Positions 8,189-15,748 of a DNA stretch of 35,854 nt are shown piece by piece (positions within the stretch are counted from its first letter, which is position 1; every line of letters starts with the position of its first letter). The stretch spans positions 1,647,882 to 1,683,735 of the forward strand of contig NZ_JAHNZZ010000001.1 of assembly GCF_019039215.1 (NCBI RefSeq), read 5' to 3'. The notes under the pieces are model-generated. The model saw nothing but the letters and a program-made list of their open reading frames with translations. It did no database searches and was not told the DNA's origin. This stretch comes from Bacillus sp. FJAT-29790. GTDB taxonomy: Bacteria; Bacillota; Bacilli; Bacillales; Cytobacillaceae. The position numbers were made by a program, and so were the translations under genes.

Positions 8189-8247
8189 CGTTTCCACTTC
8201 TACAATCAAGGCAATAATTCCTCCAATACGAAAAGGAGGAGATTTTT

Positions 8248-8601
8248 TTGTTGTTATTAAGAACTTGGGAATTATATGAATCGGATAAAAAGATCGAAGG
8301 ATTCTCCCCTCAGACATTAAAAGCATATAAGCTCCAATCTAAGCTACTTATCCAATACTTTGACGATGTGAATATTGAATCATTGACTACTGATCGGCTT
8401 AAAGAATACTTGGCAAAATCCAGTGAACACCTCAAGCCATCAAGTTTGGCTCATCGAATTCGATTTATTAAATCGATATTTCGTTGGTCACACAATGAAG
8501 GGCATATACCGAAGAATCCTGCTGCGAAAATCAAAGAACCTAAACAAGGAAGAGGATTGCCGCAGCAATCCTTACTTAAGCTCAAGCACCCGTTAGTTTA
8601 A
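8248..8601 (+). pseudogene. Truncated tyrosine recombinase (N-terminal domain only)
   Basis: Residues 1-100 match the SAM-like core-binding domain of XerC/D-type integrases (FSPQTLKAYKLQSKLLIQYF ... LKEYLAKSSEHLKPSSLAHRIRFIKSIFRWSHNEGHIPKNPAAKI). The whole catalytic domain, with the R..HxxR..Y residues, is absent: the frame stops at 117 residues against the usual 290-330. The last residues (LLKLKHPLV) come from an AAGCACCCGTTAG arm of the dispersed intergenic element. The start is TTG at 8248, with AAGGAGGA eight bases upstream. It can have no recombinase activity by itself and is a relic of a mobile element or cassette-type integrase. Confidence 0.75.
8573..8601. repeat. Dispersed element, single arm F
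   Basis: CTCAAGCACCCGTTAG followed by TTTAAG overlaps the premature stop of the recombinase. Confidence 0.45.
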
Positions 8602-8726
8602 GTGAAACTGTTCATAATCATTTTATTGTATAGAACCTATAACAATTATATTTTCTAATACATAATAGCCATGCATTAATGGCACAATGTATAATGTTTA
8701 GAATTTATCATATAGTTGGTGCAAAA

Positions 8727-8906
8727 ATGAATGAGAAATTTGATAAAGAGAAAGAACTTTGGAATAAAATCCACCTACTTCGTGAAGAAATGGTTCGAAC
8801 AGCTTACAATAAGAAGTTAGATTTTCTTGATGAAGAAGTTTTATCATTGAGTCAAGGTTTAAACAAACTTTTAAACGAATATGAAAAATTATTACACAGA
8901 AAATAA
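8727..8906 (+). CDS. Spo0E-like aspartyl phosphate phosphatase family protein
   Basis: The protein has 59 residues, taking ATG at 8727 (MNEKFDKEKELWNKI). It has the size and two-helix layout of Spo0E-family regulators, which dephosphorylate Spo0A~P and delay sporulation. The family signature is a SQELD-like core in helix 2; here the equivalent is SLSQGLNKLLNEYE, so the conserved Asp is Asn (residue 46). The first helix (ELWNKIHLLREEMVRTA) fits well. Either the specificity or the phosphatase activity may be altered. The ribosome binding site is poor, and a frame extending upstream to 8679 lacks a convincing start. Confidence 0.7.
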   Translation: MNEKFDKEKELWNKIHLLREEMVRTAYNKKLDFLDEEVLSLSQGLNKLLNEYEKLLHRK

Positions 8907-8956
8907 GGGAATTAGCACCTCTAGAATGTGAATACATCCTACGCCGCTGTAACCCC

Positions 8957-9015
8957 GTGTTCAACTAAAGCACCCGTTAGCCATCCATGAAGCGCAAAAG
9001 CCAGCGCTTCACCAC
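8957..9015. repeat. Dispersed hairpin element, copy G
   Basis: TTCAACTAAAGCACCCGTTAG arm parts at 8960-8980, then perfect hairpin TGAAGCGC (8988-8995) with GCGCTTCA (9004-9011). It follows the Spo0E-like stop by about 50 bases. Confidence 0.5.
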
Positions 9016-9042
9016 AGAGAATGAAAATGGATACCCCTGTCT

Positions 9043-9083
9043 ATACTGTTTCTACGGCTGACGAAGAAGGCTCAGCCTTTTTT
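9043..9083 (+). terminator. Intrinsic terminator inside a 28-bp direct repeat
   Basis: GGCTGA (9056-9061) pairs with TCAGCC (9072-9077), followed by TTTTTT. Bases 9043-9070 are identical to 9870-9897, where the downstream stem half and T-run are missing. Confidence 0.65.
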
Positions 9084-9278
9084 AAAAAGCGTTTTTACTA
9101 GGTCCATTTTGTTATGCGTTTTTCTTGGTTTTGAGCTTTTTTTATTTTCACGGGAGATTTCCGCTAAAATAGACATTCTACTGTCCTATAAGATAAGTAA
9201 CAAAATACAAATCGTTGTAAAACCTCACTTTTCTGACGCCCATCTTTTATACAGAAGAAAAACATTAACCTTTACATC

Positions 9279-9345
9279 CACTCACGCAATTCTCATCATA
9301 TTCTCATTTTATTATCCGAATCTCCTCATTTTCGCAAGTTATTAT
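9279..9345 (+). promoter_or_regulatory. Phased TTCTCAT repeats upstream of PepSY gene
   Basis: TTCTCAT occurs at 9290 and 9301, with related words CACTCAC at 9279 and TCCTCAT at 9323, all on an 11-base spacing (9312 is degenerate). A TATTAT-like -10 lies near 9339-9344. Direct repeats with 11-base periodicity are the usual footprint of OmpR-family response regulators. The intergenic stretch 9084-9379 holds no convincing gene. Confidence 0.5.
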
Positions 9346-9379
9346 ATGAATAACAGCAAAACAGAGGAGGATTTATTTC

Positions 9380-9721
9380 ATGATACGTAAATTATTCTTT
9401 ACAAGTATGATTGGTTTAGTTTTTATGGGGAAAGCGGTCGGCGTAGGTGCCATTTCAGAAAATAATCAAATTGAAAATAACGGAAATATACAATTCATGG
9501 AATATGAAAAAAAAATTGCCGTTAATGGAGTGAACAGGAGTAATATATCAAAAGTGGAAGCAATGGCAATAGCTGAAAAGGAAGAAAAAGGTAAAGTAAT
9601 GGATGCTGTTTTTCATCCTGAGGAAGAATTTTATCAAATTGGATTCACAAAACTCGGACATAACGTCGTTATTAAAGTTGATTCGCATAATGGAAAAATT
9701 CTTGAAAAGAAAATTTTATAA
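9380..9721 (+). CDS. Secreted PepSY domain protein
   Basis: The 113-residue protein has a signal peptide (MIRKLFFTSMIGLVFMGKAVGVGA, about 1-24) and a single PepSY domain at about 56-113, with the ISKVEAMAIAEKE helix, a central strand and the VDSHNGKILEKK end. PepSY domains are often inhibitory or accessory modules of secreted peptidases and of envelope-stress systems. GAGGAGG lies eight bases before ATG. Phased TTCTCAT repeats upstream suggest two-component control, but no kinase or regulator gene is in the window. Confidence 0.8.
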   Translation: MIRKLFFTSMIGLVFMGKAVGVGAISENNQIENNGNIQFMEYEKKIAVNGVNRSNISKVEAMAIAEKEEKGKVMDAVFHPEEEFYQIGFTKLGHNVVIKVDSHNGKILEKKIL

Positions 9722-10031
9722 AATTAATGATACAAATCTGAGGCGTATTAATATAAGAATCCTCCTGAAGATGCCCTAGCAGTGTGTGGAAGTCTATCCA
9801 ATGATGAAATGATTGTGCTTAGTTGTGGATTTGTTTCTTCTTTAGGTTTCTTGATACCGATCCCAGCCAATACTGTTTCTACGGCTGACGAAGAAGGTCG
9901 ATACACTATGGTGCAATAGAGCCCATCCGTTAGTCTGACTCCAAGGATCACGGTGTACCACCGACTGTCGCGCCCTATATGGGTAGCACTCATGGGAGTT
10001 CAAGAGGAAAATTCCTTAGTAGCATCCATTA
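9722..10031. other. Region open on both strands; possible gene relic
   Basis: On the + strand, an open stretch from about 9755 to TAG 9917-9919 reads ...EDALAVCGSLSNDEMIVLS... and ends TADEEGRYTMVQ. On the - strand, 9748-9993 is open for 81 codons. Neither has a ribosome binding site, and I recognise neither. Bases 9870-9897 repeat 9043-9070 exactly, and a TAGAGCCCATCCGTT arm at 9916-9930 recurs near 16555. I treat it as debris. Confidence 0.35.
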
Positions 10032-10391
10032 TTAACCCCAACCAAAACCCAGTTTGTCTTGATTTAACTTACTCTCATTGCATTCTAAAATTCCTTCTCC
10101 CTCTTCAATCCCTTGTTCTTCCATTTCTTTTTTATAAAACGCAATAATCTTATTACGTTTTTCTTTGTCTTGCGGTAAATCTACAATCAGGGACGTAGCG
10201 TATGGTCCACCTTCATCTTCTATTCGTTCTGCTTCATCCAGAATACCTATAACATTTACCTTTATTGCACCAAGTTCATAAAGTTTTTCAACAAATTTGA
10301 TTGCATTCACAGTTTCGCCAAAACGATTAGACGCTAATGCTGAAGGATTGTTGTTATTATTAAGCCATTCTAAGGCTTCATATGTTTCCAT
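10032..10391 (-). CDS. Conserved-looking hypothetical protein
   Basis: The protein has 119 residues, taking ATG at 10391, where AAGGAGTG lies seven bases upstream; the GTG at 10400 lies inside that site. It is acidic, soluble and probably alpha/beta (METYEALEWLNNNNNPSALASN ... AIKVNVIGILDEAERIEDEGGPYATSLIVDLPQDKEKRNKIIAFYKKE). The predicted helix-strand-helix pattern and its place beside the DUF3885 gene resemble small standalone genes of Bacillus accessory islands. No family is recognised. The last 15 residues may be extraneous. Confidence 0.6.
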   Translation of the reverse strand: METYEALEWLNNNNNPSALASNRFGETVNAIKFVEKLYELGAIKVNVIGILDEAERIEDEGGPYATSLIVDLPQDKEKRNKIIAFYKKEMEEQGIEEGEGILECNESKLNQDKLGFGWG

Positions 10392-10461
10392 TAAAATCAC
10401 TCCTTAAATTCCTTGTTTTACTTATGTACGCTCTAAACCCTATTATTAATAAGGACTTATT

Positions 10462-10537
10462 AAACTATTCTGCCAGTACTTCAAGAAGAAAATGCGTCTC
10501 CACTTATTGTAGAAACGCTACCTGTTCGTTCAAAAAG
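10462..10537. repeat. Dispersed hairpin element, copy I
   Basis: Left arm AAACTATTCTGCCAGTACTT CAAGAAG, hairpin GCGTCTCCAC/GTAGAAACGC (8 of 10 pairs), right arm CTACCTGTTCGTTCAA. It ends nine bases from the stop of the DUF3885 gene. Confidence 0.6.
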
Positions 10538-10546
10538 AATTAATTC

Positions 10547-11188
10547 TTATTTAAACACTTTATCTATTTCGTCCTTGTCGTAATCTAATATCCAATCATT
10601 GTATGTATTATAAATGTCTCGAATAGATTCAGGTGAGGTAGCAAGCAAATCACATCCTCTATCATCGTACACATGAAAAATGGTTTTCCTTTTGATATTT
10701 AAAAAATATATCCTATGAAAAATACTTGGTTGGATTCCTAAATCCTGATTACATACTGCTTTTAATAATGGAATGTATTTCATATCAGATACTTTGCATT
10801 CAAGGGTAAACCTATGTGTTTTATATTTTCCGTTTTCATCATCTTCAGGAAAAATATAAGGCATTTCTGTATGCTTCAATTTATATAACACTGATTTTTC
10901 ATAGATATATGGAGAAAAAATCCTTGCTTTGTGCTTATAGGTTTTTTCATCTCCAAAATCATTCACATCTACTACAATAAAAATTTCCTCGTCTTGTGAA
11001 TGTAATGATTCAAACAACAGGACAGCCCTTTTATAAACCTCCTGTACATAAGGACTGTTTTCATAATCGTATTCTCTATCCCACTCTACTCCTAACTCGA
11101 ACCGTATGCCGATTTCCCAGTTATAAAACAAAGGTGGTCTAAGATTTAAGTTAGGAAAATTTTCATTCATATAGTCATTTAAAAGCAT
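10547..11188 (-). CDS. DUF3885 domain protein
   Basis: The 213-residue protein has the DUF3885 hallmark near the N-terminus (LNLRPPLFYNWEIGIRFELGV, about 14-34) and its C-terminal block HRIYFLNIKRKTIFHVYDDRGCDLLATSPESIRDIYNTYNDWILDYD (about 157-203). The family is common in Bacillus, soluble and of unknown function. Synteny with lone hypothetical genes has led others to suspect roles in inter-strain competition or immunity, but nothing here proves it. GAGGTG precedes ATG 11188 by five bases. It appears monocistronic, with a dispersed-element copy on each side. Confidence 0.8.
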   Translation of the reverse strand: MLLNDYMNENFPNLNLRPPLFYNWEIGIRFELGVEWDREYDYENSPYVQEVYKRAVLLFESLHSQDEEIFIVVDVNDFGDEKTYKHKARIFSPYIYEKSVLYKLKHTEMPYIFPEDDENGKYKTHRFTLECKVSDMKYIPLLKAVCNQDLGIQPSIFHRIYFLNIKRKTIFHVYDDRGCDLLATSPESIRDIYNTYNDWILDYDKDEIDKVFK

Positions 11189-11230
11189 ATCTGCACCTCA
11201 ATTTGTTTCTTTAATTTTACCATTTTTTCT

Positions 11231-11305
11231 TCAACTAACCTGCCATTTACTTGAATAAGGAAAAAGCGTTCCTGCTTTTTTCAGAAACGCGCCCGATTGC
11301 TGAAA
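11231..11305. repeat. Dispersed hairpin element, copy J (best preserved)
   Basis: Left arm TCAACTAACCTGCC then TTTACTTGAATAAG; hairpin GCGTTCCTG/CAGAAACGC with one C-A mismatch; right arm GCGCCCGATTGCTGAA. It lies in the 225-base gap 11189-11413, downstream of the oxalate decarboxylase gene. Confidence 0.65.
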
Positions 11306-11413
11306 TCGATTATTTGTTTTCCTTTTTTATTTTTAACATAATATTTGAAATTTCATATAGAATAAAAAAACTTGTATTTTAACCAAAAGCAATTTCAAAA
11401 TTGGCAATCAAAT

Positions 11414-11929
11414 CTACTTTTGTCTATCTTTTTTTGGATAGTAGGAAAACCCTGGATATTTAACAACAGGCCATTTCTCCTTGCGAAGAGAATCGATCAA
11501 TTCTGATCCAACATTTAAGTTGCTCTTAACTAATTCTTTAGGAGTCAATGCCATCCATTGATTCAGTGACACATCTACAAAGCGGTTGCTTTTGAACATC
11601 TCTAAAAACCATAATGTTTCATTACCGGTGTTTTGAATATAATGCCCAGTAGCAAACGGAACATATCCGACATCACCAGCTCTGTAATCAAATGTACGTG
11701 CTGCACCGTTTCCAGCAAATACAGTCATTCGCCCTTCTCCGGTAAGGTAATACTGCCACTCGTCGTTATTGGGATGCCAATGAAGTTCTCTCATCGCACC
11801 CGGTTCAATCTCAACGAGTGCTGCGGCGATGGTTTTTGATATCGGAAAGTTAGAAGAGTCCACTATTCGAACGCTACCACCAGACGTTTTAATTGGTGTT
11901 TGTTTCAACAGCTCGTGCTTGAATGTCAA
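11414..11929 (-). pseudogene. Oxalate decarboxylase, C-terminal cupin half (frameshifted gene)
   Basis: The 171-residue frame is the second cupin of a bicupin oxalate decarboxylase (OxdC/OxdD type). Its Mn-binding motif is intact: [15 protein letters not shown] (two His and the Glu) and later GHYIQN (third His). The frame starts at TTG 11929, whose TG overlaps the TGA stop of the N-terminal half. Restoring one T in CCTTG to give CCTTTG rejoins the halves as [12 protein letters not shown], matching the spacing of OxdC. A ribosome might reinitiate at this TTG and make a split enzyme, but the simplest reading is a single-base deletion, either in the genome or in the assembly. Confidence 0.8.
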
Positions 11930-12618
11930 GGAACTTCTCCGTATGGTGAATGGACTTCTTGATTTTCCAATGAACCTGGCACCTCCCGCTGATAGATATA
12001 TACCTGTTCAGAAGGAATGGAGTTAAAAGCACTCTCTGGTACTCCGAAATTGGCCGACAGAACATCTTTTGGGGTATGTGAAAACCAATCTGAGATGGAC
12101 AAGGTAGAAAGGTCAGAAAAGTTTCCGTCATCGAAGACGAGCAGAAATTCACAATGTTCCAATCCTTGAATCGAATGAGGGATACCTGGTGGAAAGTACC
12201 AAAGATCACCTGGGGCAACGTCGGCAATGAAATTTCGACCTCGCTGGTCAACTGCGGTTATACGTGCCCTTCCTAATAGCATATAAGACCATTCTGCTTG
12301 TTTATGCCAATGGAGTTCACGTACTCCACCGGCCGTTAAACTCATATTTACTCCTGCAAGGGTGGTGGCGATAGGAAGTTCCCTAACCGTGATCTCACGG
12401 GACCATCCCCCTTGATCTAATTTCATAGAAGTATCTGAGAATGAAAATTTCAAATTAGGGAGCAAGCCTGCATCCGTAATAGGTGGGACGAGCATATTTG
12501 GATTTTGAAGATCCCGCATAATATTACGAGGTCCTGAGTCAATGCCTCCAGCTCCATCACTTCGAATAGGTTGAGGCACATTCCCAACCATTTGATTCAT
12601 GGTTCGTTTTTCCATCAT
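11926..12618 (-). pseudogene. Oxalate decarboxylase, N-terminal cupin half (frameshifted gene)
   Basis: From ATG 12618 or 12615 (AAAGGAG four or seven bases upstream) the frame runs about 230 residues to TGA at 11926-11928. It contains the catalytic cupin: Arg99, His102, His104, Glu108 and His147 (numbering from the second ATG) in [15 protein letters not shown] and GIPHSIQG. The active-site lid of Bacillus OxdC (SENST) reads SDLST here, so the essential lid Glu is Asp. With the downstream half it would form a protein of about 400 residues, the family's usual length, converting oxalate to formate and CO2. The long frame extending to 12750 has no support. The 12619-12936 gap holds no gene. Confidence 0.8.
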
Positions 12619-12887
12619 TACGCTCCTTTTTTTTGGGATTAACAAGGGAAAATTCTTTTTCTTAGTGTATGACTTGGGCTTAAAAAGGTTACTTTGCCTA
12701 TTGATAAAAAAATCAGGAGCATCCCTAATTAAAGTAATACCCCCGTCCACTTCTAAAATTTTTGATTCTAAGAAAAAATTTGTTACTTTAACTGTGCAAC
12801 CCCGCTTGTTACGTATAAACCTTCAGGATTTCTTTTTTGTGAAAGTAGACGGTTATTAAGAATATGTTGGAAATTAATAAATTTTAT

Positions 12888-12925
12888 ACAAAAAAACGTC
12901 ATTTTAATCGTAATAATGACGTTTT
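12888..12925 (-). terminator. Intrinsic terminator of catalase gene
   Basis: AAAACGTCATT (12893-12903) and AATGACGTTTT (12915-12925) pair perfectly; on the minus strand the stem is followed by a T-run. Confidence 0.85.
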
Positions 12926-12936
12926 GAATCTTCTTT

Positions 12937-14316
12937 TCACTTTTTCAATTCAATTTCAATTCTCTTTGCTAAGTCAGATGATACTTTATCGAAATACTCC
13001 ATAACTTTCTTTCTAATATCATAAGATATGACTTTCAAATCAGTAGCTAAATTTTCGACAAGATGTTCTTTTTCTATTTGGGTTAACCTCGTATAGAATT
13101 CACCAGCCTGCCCAAAATCGTCTTGCTTTGTAATAGAAGCTCTTTCTAGTTTGCCTCCAACATATCTTCCATTACCACTTGAAATTTGATTTGCTGGTGT
13201 CCAATTTTGCTGTTGGTTAACCGGTAATTTACGAAATTCAGCTCCAATTCTTCTTCTTTGAGAATCACTATAAATATTGGCACGGCCCTGCAGTATTTTA
13301 TCATCAGATAATTCTGCGCCGTCTAGTAAATTAGAAGGGGCGAAGGCGACTTTTTCTACTTGTTCCATATAATTATCAGGATTTTTATTTAATACCATTT
13401 TACCTACTGGTATTAGGGGATACTCTTTTTCATCCCACACTTTTGTATCGTCTAAAGGATCATAAGAAAGATTTGCTTCATCCTTTGGGTCCATGAGCTG
13501 GACATATAAGCCATATTCCACCGGTTTGCCTCCTGCAATCGCATCGTATAAATCTTTACCAGCGTAATCAGGATTTTCAGCGGATAGTCTATTTGCTTCT
13601 TCGCGACCAATGTATTGCACACCTTCAAATGGGTACCAATGGTATTTAACATACTTTCTAATACCTTGAGCATTTCTCCAAACATATGTATTTACACTAT
13701 GTCCTGGAGTGTGGAGAAAACTTTTTACCGTACCGGCATCAGAGAATAAACGTACAACAAAATGAATCGATTCAGGCGCTCTTGCTACGAAGCTCCAAAA
13801 CCTATTAGGATCAATTAAATTATTTTTTGGTGAAGGTAAGAATGCTTTAATAAATTCCGGAAATCGTATCGCATCACGAATAGAAAAGACAGGAATGTGA
13901 TTACATATTAGGTCAAAAACGCCTTCTTCTGTATAAAATTTTGTAGCAAAACCACGTACATTTCTAGATGTATCAGGTGTTCCTTTCGTACTGACGGCTA
14001 ACGAAAAGCGAACCATAACAGGAACTGTCTGATTAGAATTTTGTAAAAAACTCAGTTTTGTATGTTCGGCCATCGAATATATCGTTTGAAAATAACCAAA
14101 TGCACCAAATCCTTTTACATGAACAGGTCTTTCTAAAATCTTTTCATGAATAAATTCTTGTAAGGTTTCGTGTAGTACACCATCTTGTTCCAGTACAGGT
14201 CCCCTAGAACCGATCGTCTGGGAATGAAGTTTAGCTGGCTCATTGGAGAGGTCCCGATTCTCATAATGGATTTCCTCTAATAAAGTTTGCCTCTGTTTAT
14301 GATGTTTTTCATTCAT
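12937..14316 (-). CDS. Heme catalase
   Basis: The protein has 459 residues, starting at ATG 14316, with TGGAGG seven bases upstream; the TTG at 14331 overlaps that site. It is a monofunctional catalase decomposing H2O2. The distal His66 lies in ERPVHVKGFGAFGYF, Ser105 in VRFSLAV, and Asn139 in FDLICNHIPVFSIRDA; the His-Asn spacing of 73 equals the family standard. The proximal heme ligand Tyr lies in GRANIYSDSQRRRIG near 328. The length fits small-subunit catalases. It is transcribed on its own (terminator at 12888-12925), upstream of the broken oxalate decarboxylase. No clear PerR box was found. Confidence 0.93.
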   Translation of the reverse strand: MNEKHHKQRQTLLEEIHYENRDLSNEPAKLHSQTIGSRGPVLEQDGVLHETLQEFIHEKILERPVHVKGFGAFGYFQTIYSMAEHTKLSFLQNSNQTVPVMVRFSLAVSTKGTPDTSRNVRGFATKFYTEEGVFDLICNHIPVFSIRDAIRFPEFIKAFLPSPKNNLIDPNRFWSFVARAPESIHFVVRLFSDAGTVKSFLHTPGHSVNTYVWRNAQGIRKYVKYHWYPFEGVQYIGREEANRLSAENPDYAGKDLYDAIAGGKPVEYGLYVQLMDPKDEANLSYDPLDDTKVWDEKEYPLIPVGKMVLNKNPDNYMEQVEKVAFAPSNLLDGAELSDDKILQGRANIYSDSQRRRIGAEFRKLPVNQQQNWTPANQISSGNGRYVGGKLERASITKQDDFGQAGEFYTRLTQIEKEHLVENLATDLKVISYDIRKKVMEYFDKVSSDLAKRIEIELKK

Positions 14317-14331
14317 TATTATAGCCTCCAA

Positions 14332-14760
14332 AATTTAATTTCCATCAATCGTTACTAAATATGATTTTTAAGGCTCGAATATGAATCTACTTCTTTTATT
14401 TTCAACATTCATTAGAAATATAGTTTTTTAAAGTTAGTAGCATTTTAAGGGAATTGCAATATAAAGTGAATTTGAACCGATGTGAGAACAGAAAGAAAAC
14501 TCCTATGCAGTGACCTTATTAAACAAGTAGAATTATGCAAAGATGAATTTGAAGAAGGAAAAGCTTCTTAAAATAGAAGCTTATTTTTGTGTGGTAAAAG
14601 AACAGAATTTTTTATAAATAATACATCTAGATATAATATATAAAAATCCATTTTGATTAATCTTATTCAAAATGGATTCTTTTTGGTTCTCACAAAATAA
14701 GGGTTTGCAAAGCATTTTTGAACAAACTTTATTCCAAACCAACATTGAAAACGGTGAGTG
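14332..14760. other. Intergenic region with two terminators and a short relic frame
   Basis: A frame ending ...LIKQVELCKDEFEEGKAS at TAA 14568-14570 (from GTG near 14480, no ribosome binding site) may be a gene tail. It runs into hairpin AAGCTTCT/AGAAGCTT (14561-14582) followed by ATTTTT. The promoter of the catalase gene should lie just left of centre. No other gene is seen. Confidence 0.35.
14645..14684. terminator. Strong bidirectional terminator
   Basis: AATCCATTTTGA (14645-14656) pairs perfectly with TCAAAATGGATT (14667-14678), with T-runs on both strands. Confidence 0.7.
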
Positions 14761-14929
14761 GATTGGAGCGGAAGGCACTTGATTCCTGCGGGAGATAGAG
14801 GAAAAGTCGAGACCCCGCAGACGGAACGTCGAGGAGGCTCGACTTCCTCCCCGCGGAAAGCAAGTGCCTGTAGCGGAAAGAAACGGGCATTGTTTATTCC
14901 TGATAACAACAAACTTTACGAAAACAGCC
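14745..14929 (+). repeat. MITE-like repeat, copy 1
   Basis: A G+C-rich core (GGATTGGAGCGGAAGGCACT, then CCCGCGGAAAGCAAGTGCC and AACGGGCA) ends at TTACGAAAACAGCC. The core recurs at 22083-22374 and, inverted, at 30515-30756. The left terminus is not recognisable in this copy. The core sharply exceeds the surrounding G+C content. Confidence 0.75.
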
Positions 14930-15013
14930 AATAATTATTCACATTCTTGTTTGTGCTTTCCCCCCTGCCAAATGTAACTATGGACAAAGGACCAGTATAG
15001 GAGGGGATTAAAA

Positions 15014-15568
15014 ATGAATAATGGCTTTAGCGGTTATTACCGTCAACATCACGGCCTTCATCCAATTTTAGATCAAATTTTGGAAAAGTGGACTGGGGAA
15101 CCCAAAAAGACAGTTTATTTGTTAGTCAATAAATATGGTTTACCTAATGAAGCAAGTTCGAGAAGAATTATCTGGTATAACAACGGTCCTTGGAAGCGTA
15201 CGATTGTTCATCTTGATACAGTACTTCATAACGCTCCGCTCCCCCATCTTGATTATTTAGAACAAACCATTGATTATAAAGTTCCTGTTCAATTCTTTGA
15301 TGAATTAGCACAGTTTGATGGTAGTTTATATCCAGACCGAACGGCTGGTGAGGCTACGGCTAAATGCGATCATGAATCGACGAATATTATGGCTTTAAAC
15401 TTGATGCACGATATTGTGACTGGCAAGCGAACCGCAAAAGATGCAATGCGTGCTGCGGTTGAAATTGAAAAAGCTTTGCGATTAAAAGGTCAATCGTCAC
15501 CTTACACCAGAGGATTCCTATTCCCAAAACAATATCATACTGCTGATCCCGGTGTCGCCGCTTTTTAA
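15014..15568 (+). CDS. Hypothetical protein, 184 residues
   Basis: ATG 15014 is preceded by AGGAGGGG. The protein is soluble and His/Tyr-rich at the N-terminus (GFSGYYRQHHGLHPILDQILEKWTGEPKKT), with a mid segment RRIIWYNNGPWKRTIVHLDTV and a striking GEATAKCDHESTNIMALNLMHDIVTGKRTAKDAMRAAVEIEKAL block (about 117-160) that looks conserved. A Cys-Asp-His cluster could bind metal, but this is only a guess. No signal peptide or membrane segment is visible. It stands alone, with a terminal dispersed-element arm immediately after the stop. I cannot assign a family. Confidence 0.75.
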   Translation: MNNGFSGYYRQHHGLHPILDQILEKWTGEPKKTVYLLVNKYGLPNEASSRRIIWYNNGPWKRTIVHLDTVLHNAPLPHLDYLEQTIDYKVPVQFFDELAQFDGSLYPDRTAGEATAKCDHESTNIMALNLMHDIVTGKRTAKDAMRAAVEIEKALRLKGQSSPYTRGFLFPKQYHTADPGVAAF

Positions 15569-15595
15569 GCCCAACTAAATCGGCAGGTTGGTTCC
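15569..15595. repeat. Dispersed element, inverted arm
   Basis: Read on the minus strand this gives AACCAACCTGCCGATTTAG, the left-arm type, opposite in direction to the other copies. It begins right after the stop of the plus-strand gene. Confidence 0.45.
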
Positions 15596-15634
15596 ATTAT
15601 TGGAAGTGTGCTGTCTTCCTATAATTATTTTACT

Positions 15635-15712
15635 TTAACTAACCTGCACGTTACTTGAAGAAGATGAAAGGAGCATTACCATTGTTCCGGTGATGCACCT
15701 TGTTATTGCAAG
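15635..15712. repeat. Dispersed hairpin element, copy K
   Basis: Left arm TTAACTAACCTGCACG then TTACTTGAAGAAG; hairpin GCATTACC/GGTGATGC; right arm CACCTTGTTATTGCAAG. It lies in the gap between convergent genes, 37 bases from the stop of the minus-strand gene. Confidence 0.6.
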
Positions 15713-15748
15713 AGAATTATGATTATCTCACGACTTTAATTGTATCCT

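Noticed and set aside
9109-9390. 93-codon + frame before the PepSY gene
   Set aside because: No ribosome binding site, runs through the phased operator array and overlaps the PepSY start; coincidental.
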